Virus record (IMG/VR): IMGVR_UViG_3300009285_009643
Span: 1 to 61,697 of that record
Length of the DNA: 61,697 bases
Source: a virus
Strand: one strand, 5' to 3'
Below, one piece after another: positions 30,186 to 36,436 of the stretch. Position 1 is the first letter of the stretch. The number at the start of each line of letters is the position of its first letter. The position numbers were made by a program, and so were the translations under genes. The notes beneath the pieces are model-generated. The model searched no databases and was not told where the DNA came from. It saw only the letters and a program-made list of their open reading frames with translations.

Positions 30186-30467
30186 ATGGCAGACACCAAA
30201 AATATCAATGAAGCACTGGAAATAGGCAAGCAGATCGCTGACCCTGCCATTTGGAAAAACAGAGGACTCCTTGCAAATAAGATTGCTGCGGTGATTACCC
30301 TGATTCCCGGTATCCTAAAATCATTCGGTTACGATGTGCCGCTGATGGAGGACGATCTGGTGATTGCCTTGTCGAGTGCGATTTCAGCTTTGCTGTTTTT
30401 ACTGAATAACAAATTGGCTCAAGCCACATCCAAGAAAATTGGCACAAAAAATACAGACGAGGTTTAA
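30186..30467 (+). CDS. Putative holin, 93 residues
   Basis: Two hydrophobic helices (IAAVITLIPGILKSFG around 33-48 and LVIALSSAISALLFLL around 57-72) are joined by a short acidic turn, with a charged Lys-rich C-terminus. This is the class II holin layout: holins pore the inner membrane to release endolysin. It directly follows the membrane-anchored coiled-coil gene. The matching lysozyme is 8 kb downstream, an unusual separation. Confidence 0.55.
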   Translation: MADTKNINEALEIGKQIADPAIWKNRGLLANKIAAVITLIPGILKSFGYDVPLMEDDLVIALSSAISALLFLLNNKLAQATSKKIGTKNTDEV

Positions 30468-30469
30468 CC

Positions 30470-30760
30470 ATGGCAATCACAGTAAAAATAGCAGCAACCA
30501 CCGCAGCCGATTCTGGAGCCGGCACCGAGTTCATCACCACTGCGCCGTTTGTGCTATATGGCGATGACTTTGGGGTTGATGAACACGCCATTCTCACCCG
30601 ACTCGGGCCGTCAGGAGCTCATAAGCCGATGACGAATAAGGATGGAGTCATCATGGTATCGGCTTTTCCCAACACAGTCTTGGTCGATGCCTTTGGAACT
30701 TTTCGGCTGATCAAGACAGTCACGGCCGTCGCGGCTTCTGTTGGATACGAGGAGCAGTAA
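30470..30760 (+). CDS. Hypothetical beta-rich protein, 96 residues
   Basis: Starts just after the holin-like gene and ends at the start of the next. Ala/Thr-rich with PFVLYGDDFGVDEHAILTRL in the middle. No signal peptide. It resembles small tail or fibre accessory proteins in composition, but no family is recognised. Confidence 0.6.
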   Translation: MAITVKIAATTAADSGAGTEFITTAPFVLYGDDFGVDEHAILTRLGPSGAHKPMTNKDGVIMVSAFPNTVLVDAFGTFRLIKTVTAVAASVGYEEQ

Positions 30761-31174
30761 ATGATTTCCCGTGTACCTGGAAGGCCAGTTGCGAGGAGTT
30801 TAGGGAGCAGGAGTAAACGTCTATTTTCCTCGTTCGGCAGTAAAACTGGAGTTCCCCTTTCTACGGTCATTACCTCTCGGGCGGTCAGTGCCTCTTCCTC
30901 CGGTGCAATCTCAATTACAGTAGGGACAGGAGAGTATCAAATTAACGGTGGAACGTGGGTGTCGACTCCAGGAACCGTTGTTCTTGGCGATCTGATACGG
31001 GCCAGACTGACGAGTTCTGGTATACACGAAACGGCGGTCTCCCTCGAAATAACTATTAATGGCGTAGCCGATACGTTCACTGTTACAACTCATGTAGAAG
31101 CAGTAGCAGAACTGGCTCTAACGCAAGCTGGCGAGTTGATTATGAATCAAGACGGAACATACTTGGAATGGTGA
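30761..31174 (+). CDS. Hypothetical protein with Ig-like beta domain, 137 residues
   Basis: A basic, Arg/Ser-rich N-terminus precedes a domain with the pattern ITVGTGEYQINGGTW, V-x-x-G-D-x-I-x-A-R-x-T-S-S, and ADTFTVTTHV. This is a recurrent beta-sandwich module of exported and surface proteins. The C-terminal LALTQAGELIMNQDGTYLEW is fibre-like. It starts immediately after the stop of the previous gene. Likely a fibre or surface accessory protein, by pattern only. Confidence 0.55.
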   Translation: MISRVPGRPVARSLGSRSKRLFSSFGSKTGVPLSTVITSRAVSASSSGAISITVGTGEYQINGGTWVSTPGTVVLGDLIRARLTSSGIHETAVSLEITINGVADTFTVTTHVEAVAELALTQAGELIMNQDGTYLEW

Positions 31175-31180
31175 AGTAAC

Positions 31181-31954
31181 ATGAAGAAATTAGTTTTTGC
31201 AACAATCCTCTTGCTATTATCAACCCAACTTAGTTTTGCCGACAAACGGGTAACGGACCTCACAGCACAGACCGAGGCTATTTCAGCAAGTGACTATATT
31301 CCCGGCATAGATGTCAGCGACACCACGGAGAACGCAGCGGGGTCAAGCAAGAAAATCACTTGGACTCAGGTGGGTTCTTACCTCGCTACCTTGTTCCCCA
31401 CACACGCAACGTCAGACGGTAATTATTATGCATCGAAAGACGGGACCTGGGCTAGTTTAACCGGGGTTTTCTTGACTCCTTCTGGTAACACCACGGGTAC
31501 CGCAGGGGGGCTCGCCGCGCAGTATATAGACTGGAGTGCGACGACAGGCGGAACTTCAATAGCCAATAAGCCTGTTCTGACCAAAGATATAGGTTGGGTT
31601 ATTAAAGAGTCTGATGTTGCGACTGCCGTTGCGGACGGAAAGATGGCGTTTGCGGTACCGGCAACCATGAATGGCATGAACCTCACCGATTGCACTGCTG
31701 CAGTTGCCGATCTGAACTCCGCCGCTTCAGGCGCCACTACTGTGGTCTTGAGAAGGGTTCGAGGTGTCACCGCAGCTGACATGACCTCGACGGGAGTGAC
31801 GGTTGAGTATAATATCTACTCCGCTTCGGACGAGACCGTAGACACAGCAAATGACGACCTCGCTACTGGGGATCTATTGTACCCAGATGTCAATGCAGTG
31901 ACTTCAGCAGCGCAAAAAGGACTGTCGTTTACCTGTATTTTTAGTCTACCCTAG
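31181..31954 (+). CDS. Signal-peptide protein with tail-fibre-like body, 257 residues
   Basis: The N-terminus MKKLVFATILLLLSTQLSFA is a textbook Sec signal peptide with cleavage after SFA. The body starts KRVTDLTAQTEAISASDYIP and ITWTQVGSYLATL, the typical opening of phage fibre modules, and it ends in a beta domain (VVLRRVRGVTAADM, LLYPDVNAVTSAAQ) also typical of fibre tips. A fibre-like protein that is exported is unexpected, since virion proteins assemble in the cytoplasm. It may decorate the cell surface or periplasm and act in receptor blocking; this is inference. Confidence 0.65.
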   Translation: MKKLVFATILLLLSTQLSFADKRVTDLTAQTEAISASDYIPGIDVSDTTENAAGSSKKITWTQVGSYLATLFPTHATSDGNYYASKDGTWASLTGVFLTPSGNTTGTAGGLAAQYIDWSATTGGTSIANKPVLTKDIGWVIKESDVATAVADGKMAFAVPATMNGMNLTDCTAAVADLNSAASGATTVVLRRVRGVTAADMTSTGVTVEYNIYSASDETVDTANDDLATGDLLYPDVNAVTSAAQKGLSFTCIFSLP

Positions 31955-31977
31955 ATAGGAGTTCAGCGAGGAAGCAA

Positions 31978-32904
31978 ATGGATGACGTATTGCACGACAA
32001 TAAGTATTATTCATTTCACAAACACAGCGATGGTTCAGGGATCCCCGTTTTCATCCTCCCACCATTCGCCGGCAGGGGTGGATCGGTAACCGATAAACTC
32101 GTCGCAAAATGTGTTGCATCCGGTCGAACCGTTTACCGATACGAACTGAAGTCCGCCACGCAAGAGACAAAAGATTTATCTATTGGTGGACTCCTCCAGA
32201 TAATCCGCTGGTGCCACGATACCATTATAACCGAACACGGCAGCCGGGAGATCAACCTGCTCGGGACATGCCAGGGAGGGTGGCTCGCTGCAATGTATGC
32301 CAGCCTGTACCCTACTGAAATCCATAAAATATCCCTCTTTGCCGCGCCGATCAACACCAGGACTGGCTCTGACAACGCAATTGAACGCTATTGCAAAACA
32401 ATTAATATACCTATGCACCGGGCAATGGTAGCGATGAATGGCGGTATCCAGGCCGGTATGTCCCAGTGGATGGCGTTTGCCCTGATGGCTCCTGAGTTTG
32501 TGTTTTTTGGCAGGTATTGTGATATGGCGAGGCATATCTTCAACGGCGACCAAAAGGCCATGGAGAAATGGAGCGCAGTCAACGAGTGGTACGACTCCCC
32601 TAGAGATCTTGCTGGCGTGTGGTTTCTTGACGCCCTGGAGAACCACTTCACCAAGAATAAACTCTATGAAGGAACCTGGGAGATCTATGGAAAGAAGATC
32701 GATCTCTCGCGGATCACTTGCCCCGTTTATGTTTTTGCCGGAGGTGACGACGATATCACCTCTGTTGAACAGACTAAAGGTATTCTCGACAAGGTATCTT
32801 CAAAAAGTAAACAGTTCGTACTGTTTCCAGAGGCAGGGCACACCCGGGTCTTCACAGGCAAAAAAGAGCTTGACCAGTTTGCTGAAATATTCTTCAATTG
32901 CTGA
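31978..32904 (+). CDS. Alpha/beta hydrolase with Cys nucleophile (PhaC/DUF3141-like), 308 residues
   Basis: The lipase box is GTCQGG (96-101) with Cys98 as nucleophile, the G-x-C-x-G-G form found in polyhydroxyalkanoate synthases and DUF3141 proteins, not the usual Ser. The acid is likely one of Asp257-259 (FAGGDDDITS) and the base His288 (PEAGHTRVF), giving a C-D-H triad. An oxyanion strand VFILPPFAGRGG is present. No signal peptide, so cytoplasmic. It may polymerise, depolymerise or move hydroxyacyl groups, or modify lipid. At 308 residues it is slightly shorter than class III PhaC. It is surrounded by exported-protein genes. Confidence 0.7.
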   Translation: MDDVLHDNKYYSFHKHSDGSGIPVFILPPFAGRGGSVTDKLVAKCVASGRTVYRYELKSATQETKDLSIGGLLQIIRWCHDTIITEHGSREINLLGTCQGGWLAAMYASLYPTEIHKISLFAAPINTRTGSDNAIERYCKTINIPMHRAMVAMNGGIQAGMSQWMAFALMAPEFVFFGRYCDMARHIFNGDQKAMEKWSAVNEWYDSPRDLAGVWFLDALENHFTKNKLYEGTWEIYGKKIDLSRITCPVYVFAGGDDDITSVEQTKGILDKVSSKSKQFVLFPEAGHTRVFTGKKELDQFAEIFFNC

Positions 32905-32912
32905 GGATAGTC

Positions 32913-33038
32913 ATGAGAAAATACCACAGGTTACGTAAGATAGGTGATGTAAGTTATTTGTTATTGGTGAGCACCTTGGCGATAGCGGCAGTAATAATTT
33001 TTATAGTTGATATTTGGTTGAGTATTAAACCTCTTTAG
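32913..33038 (+). CDS. Single-span membrane peptide, 41 residues
   Basis: ATG at 32913, nine bases after the hydrolase stop, with a GAGGA site. A basic N-terminus (MRKYHRLRKIGD) precedes one long hydrophobic helix (SYLLLVSTLAIAAVIIFIVD). Inner-membrane insertion with a positive cytoplasmic end is expected. Role unknown; small membrane peptides near holins can modulate lysis. Confidence 0.5.
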   Translation: MRKYHRLRKIGDVSYLLLVSTLAIAAVIIFIVDIWLSIKPL

Positions 33039-33084
33039 GGTAAGTAATAAGAAACTGGTAATTAACCATAATAAAAGGGGAACT

Positions 33085-33402
33085 GTGATGATGAAAAAAG
33101 GTGGTCTTGCACTGTTTGTTGTTGGGCTTCTGTTTCAAGTTGGATGTGCAAACAAATTGACCTCGATCTCGTTCAAGGCCGATAACGGAGCGAAGAACGT
33201 AGTAACGATCACCGCCCCGGGGGCCACTGTGAATCTTGTCACTGAACAGAAAAACAATCCGGTTGTCGTCCCCTCTCTGTCGGACCTTAAGAATTTTATC
33301 CCTGGTATCACAGCACTCCCTGACCTGACAGACACCACCCCAGTCACTCCTGATCCGGTCCTGCCTGATCTCCCGGTCAATCCTTCCGAACCCACATTGT
33401 GA
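33085..33402 (+). CDS. Lipoprotein, 105 residues (possible outer spanin)
   Basis: The signal sequence MKKGGLALFVVGLLFQVGCA has the lipobox V-G-C-A; the following Asn-Lys would favour the outer membrane. After a short beta-like part the C-terminus is Pro/Asp-rich (PDLTDTTPVTPDPVLPDLPV), as in o-spanins and other Pro-rich linkers. If a spanin, its inner partner could be the coiled-coil protein at 29660-30184. The alternative is a surface-exposed exclusion lipoprotein. Three possible Met starts lie next to one another at the front. Confidence 0.6.
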   Translation: MMMKKGGLALFVVGLLFQVGCANKLTSISFKADNGAKNVVTITAPGATVNLVTEQKNNPVVVPSLSDLKNFIPGITALPDLTDTTPVTPDPVLPDLPVNPSEPTL

Positions 33403-33409
33403 GACTGAG

Positions 33410-34123
33410 ATGGACATCGCTGAAATCAAAAAAGAAGTCGCCCTGTTGTATCAATATATCGACGGGGCACAGAAGTATCTGGTAGCCGTGAAAGCCCAGG
33501 TCGATAAACTGGTTGCTCTGGCTACCAACCAGATACCTACTGACCCTTCAACTCCAGTTGACCCCTCACCCACAACAAAAGAATTGCCTGGTACCGTCTT
33601 GTGGGAGGATTCTTCTGACGCTGGAGAGGTCGAGTACCGAGGAAAAGCCGTGATGATTTTTCCAAAAGAATATGAAGGAAAAATCACCAAGGTAGTCGCT
33701 GCCGGCGAGACTGCTTTTCACGCTGCTTCCTGGAAAGGCCAGCCCACATTCAGACTCTCAAAGCCAGGCAGCGAATATAAGCGGCCGATTACCTTGGCCA
33801 TCACTACCACTGCTGGGAATTTTACAAAAGTGATCAATGAAGGCTCATCGCAGCCCACCGGCAATAACCAAGAAACAGTCGCTCCTTCGTCATATGGCAA
33901 TGGTAACCGTGGCAATGCTCGTTTCAGCAAACCTGGTAATGCCTATGGAAAAAATATCCCAGTTTTCATTGATGGTGTATTGAAGCTCACTGTTTCTGAC
34001 GGGTCAAAACGAACCGAAGGAAGAAATGGCCTGATATGGAAACCGGTCAGTGATAGTAACGGAAGGTTGGTAGTCGTTGGTGAGTATAACGTGAAATTCA
34101 AAACCTGCACTATCAAATGGTAG
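33410..34123 (+). CDS. Hypothetical protein with repeated beta motifs, 237 residues
   Basis: A short N-terminal coiled coil (EIKKEVALLYQYIDGAQKYL) and a Pro/Thr linker (DPSTPVDPSPTTKE) lead into a beta-rich body. FRLSKPGSEYKRPITLAI recurs in diverged form as RFSKPGNAYGKNIPVFI, so the body has an internal repeat. No signal peptide. The arrangement coil-linker-beta module suits a surface or fibre accessory protein. Unknown family. Confidence 0.55.
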   Translation: MDIAEIKKEVALLYQYIDGAQKYLVAVKAQVDKLVALATNQIPTDPSTPVDPSPTTKELPGTVLWEDSSDAGEVEYRGKAVMIFPKEYEGKITKVVAAGETAFHAASWKGQPTFRLSKPGSEYKRPITLAITTTAGNFTKVINEGSSQPTGNNQETVAPSSYGNGNRGNARFSKPGNAYGKNIPVFIDGVLKLTVSDGSKRTEGRNGLIWKPVSDSNGRLVVVGEYNVKFKTCTIKW

Positions 34124-34126
34124 ATC

Positions 34127-34582
34127 ATGCTTAAGCAGATACTTTTTCTCATCCTCCTGACCTCTTCCGCCCAGGCAATGCAGGCGACGGTTGTCAGTGT
34201 CGTTGACGGAGACACCCTCAAAGTTGTTAACGCCAATGGTCAGGCTACCATCAGACTGTATGGCGTTGACAGCCCGGAGAAGAAGCAGCCGTTTGGCCTG
34301 GCCGCCAAATCATTCACCAGTTCTTTCGTTGAGGGAAAGCCAGTTGAGATCACCCCTATGGATACTGATCGGTACGGTAGGACCGTGGCTGTGATCAAGA
34401 TCGGGACCCAGTGTCTGCAAGAACAACTACTGCTCTCCGGCTACGCTTGGGTATACCCTCAGTATTGTCTCAAGCCTTTCTGCAGTACTTGGACGACTTT
34501 TCAGGATATTTCAGTTGGTAACCGAGTCGGGCTGTGGGCGGACCCGTCACCTGTACAGCCATGGGAATGGAGAAAACAATGA
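34127..34582 (+). CDS. Secreted thermonuclease (SNase family), 151 residues
   Basis: The signal peptide MLKQILFLILLTSSAQA is followed by a complete staphylococcal-nuclease-like fold: SVVDGDTLKV (Ca-binding Asp), IRLYGVDSPEKKQ (catalytic Arg and acidic residues) and DTDRYGRTVAVIK (second Arg). It hydrolyses DNA and RNA and should act in the periplasm or outside. In a phage this could destroy incoming rival phage DNA in the periplasm, digest host DNA released at lysis, or degrade extracellular DNA of a biofilm. A possible disulphide forms between the Cys pair near the C-terminus (YCLKPFC). Its stop overlaps the next start. Confidence 0.8.
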   Translation: MLKQILFLILLTSSAQAMQATVVSVVDGDTLKVVNANGQATIRLYGVDSPEKKQPFGLAAKSFTSSFVEGKPVEITPMDTDRYGRTVAVIKIGTQCLQEQLLLSGYAWVYPQYCLKPFCSTWTTFQDISVGNRVGLWADPSPVQPWEWRKQ

Positions 34583-35730
34583 ACCATAACTTTGGAACAG
34601 TCATGAGAAAACAAATTATGCTGGGCTTGGTCGCCCTCAGTTTACTAACGGTCGGGTGTGCCCAGAAAGAGCGAACCTTTGGGGCCCAACAAACCGTTCT
34701 GGGTGGAACAGGAGTCTACTGGGGGACTGAGCGGGCGAAGATTAACGCTAACTTCACTGAGCTCTACACCGAGACAGCCAAGGCCACCAAAGAGTGGGTT
34801 TCTGGAAAAGTTTACACCACCAATAATGAATCAGTTGTCCACGGTGGAAAACATTACATCTGCTCCTCCGGTCACACCGCAGATTCAACTACTGAGCCAG
34901 GAGTCGGAGCCTCATGGGCCACAGTATGGGCGGCGGATGTCCTCGGGAATATCAAAGTTTACAATCAGGACACTGCACCGGTGAGTTGTGTTGATGGTGA
35001 CATCTGGGTGGACACCAACGGGACAACTGGACAGAGAGTTTCAACCTGCGAAGAGTCGACGTGGGTGGCTCAGGCCGGCGGTAGCGGTGACATAACCTAC
35101 CCGTTGGCAGGAGTTCCTACAAGTACTGGCGAGGCGTGGGGAGATAGTTACGCTGTAGGAACCGGTGCAAACGAACTTTTGAAATTGAACGAATCAGCCC
35201 AAATCCCGGCTGTCCCCGGCACACTCTTAACAGCCACGTTTACCGGGACGACTCTCAGCACATACACCACTCTCAAAAATGCTATACAGGGACTCGGCGA
35301 TGTGGTGGACGGCTCTGCTGTCGATCTGACCTTTGGGGACGGGTTCGATGTGGCTGCCGGCGCCGTGACGCTTGATCTCACCGAGGTCCATGTCGCAACA
35401 AATATCCCCAAATGCATCACGATATCAGCGGCCACCTCAGCCTCTGACTTCGTCGTTACCAGCTTTCCTTATGCCGTGACCGTAGGACGAATCCGGGTGA
35501 CACAGATCGGAGCTACCAACGTCATTGGCGGAGTGGATGAGTGCCTCAGTTCCGGCGCAGCCTGCGGGGCGCTTGATTCTGATATTACAGCGACAACCGC
35601 GCAGGCAACCGACGACGGAGCACTCACAGACGCAGCCATTGCCGCCAACGGAATACTTTTCTGGCACACCACTTCAGTTTCTGGAACGAACGGACAACTG
35701 ATGGTATGTGTCGACGTAACTGCAGATTGA
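34579..35730 (+). CDS. Lipoprotein with tail-fibre-like and carbohydrate-binding modules, 383 residues
   Basis: The ATG at 34579 overlaps the nuclease stop (ATGA). A second ATG at 34603 begins the signal sequence MRKQIMLGLVALSLLTVGCA, with lipobox T-V-G-C-A. The mature protein starts with a fibre-like opening (GTERAKINANFTELYTETAK). A Trp-rich module follows (WVSGKVYTTNNESVVHGGKH, YICSSG) like small carbohydrate-binding domains in tail proteins. It ends in a beta tip module with Cys pairs (DECLSSGAACGALDSDITAT). A lipid-anchored fibre-like protein should sit on the inner or outer membrane. Superinfection exclusion by mimicry is a plausible guess. Confidence 0.65.
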   Translation: MNHNFGTVMRKQIMLGLVALSLLTVGCAQKERTFGAQQTVLGGTGVYWGTERAKINANFTELYTETAKATKEWVSGKVYTTNNESVVHGGKHYICSSGHTADSTTEPGVGASWATVWAADVLGNIKVYNQDTAPVSCVDGDIWVDTNGTTGQRVSTCEESTWVAQAGGSGDITYPLAGVPTSTGEAWGDSYAVGTGANELLKLNESAQIPAVPGTLLTATFTGTTLSTYTTLKNAIQGLGDVVDGSAVDLTFGDGFDVAAGAVTLDLTEVHVATNIPKCITISAATSASDFVVTSFPYAVTVGRIRVTQIGATNVIGGVDECLSSGAACGALDSDITATTAQATDDGALTDAAIAANGILFWHTTSVSGTNGQLMVCVDVTAD

Positions 35731-35737
35731 GGTAGGT

Positions 35738-36436
35738 ATGAGAAACTTTCTTGCTTTAGTACTTTTGATTCTGTTTACGGCGACATCCGGAATGGCTGAG
35801 GGGTTGGTGCTTGGCTGGCCTCCTGCCGCTGGTGGCGGCATATTCTATCAGGACACGTTCACCGAAACGACAAACACCGAATTGGCTGCACATACCCCAG
35901 ATGTCGGCACAGGATCATATGTAAAACGCGACGGAGACACTGTAACCGTCACAGCCTCAACTGATACGCTGAATATCGCTAATAATGTATCAGAGCTGTT
36001 TTATTTTTCACAAGCTCCAACGTCTGCAAATTATACTGTTACAGCGCTAGTTGAGGCGCAGTTTGCCTCCATAACGGGTATCGTAGGGTCGTGCGCCAGA
36101 ATGGATTCCTCGTCCGGGTATGACGGGTACTGCGTAGAATTTCAACTAAGCACCGGCCCGACCTCTACCCTGCTCATTAAAAGGTATGACAACGGAACAG
36201 GGACCACGTTGCACTCATACGACATGACTGCACTGGGGGTTGTACATAGCACGTGGTATCAAATGGTCATTTCGGTTGAAGGGTCTAATATCACTGGTAC
36301 TATAAAATCAAGCGATGGTGGAACAACAATCTATACCTATACAGTAGTAGGTGATACGACATATTCTGACGCTGGTTATGCTGGTGGGATAATTTACGAT
36401 GACGCTATGGTTATTACATCTATTGAGGCTCAATAA
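35738..36436 (+). CDS. Signal-peptide protein with LamG/concanavalin-like fold, 232 residues
   Basis: The Sec signal MRNFLALVLLILFTATSGMA leads into a beta-rich protein. The pattern of short strands, a CARMDSSSGYDGYCVEF segment with a likely disulphide, TLLIKRYDNGTGTTL, and a D-D-A-M-V-I end is typical of laminin-G/concanavalin-like lectin folds, often carbohydrate-binding. It may bind host or biofilm polysaccharide outside the cell. Its stop overlaps the next start by one base, so the two secreted proteins are probably co-translated. Confidence 0.6.
   Translation: MRNFLALVLLILFTATSGMAEGLVLGWPPAAGGGIFYQDTFTETTNTELAAHTPDVGTGSYVKRDGDTVTVTASTDTLNIANNVSELFYFSQAPTSANYTVTALVEAQFASITGIVGSCARMDSSSGYDGYCVEFQLSTGPTSTLLIKRYDNGTGTTLHSYDMTALGVVHSTWYQMVISVEGSNITGTIKSSDGGTTIYTYTVVGDTTYSDAGYAGGIIYDDAMVITSIEAQ

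Noticed and set aside
32082-32094. ATCGGTAACCGAT, similar to the left-region operators
   Set aside because: It has an odd centre, is shorter, and lies inside the hydrolase coding sequence; probably chance.
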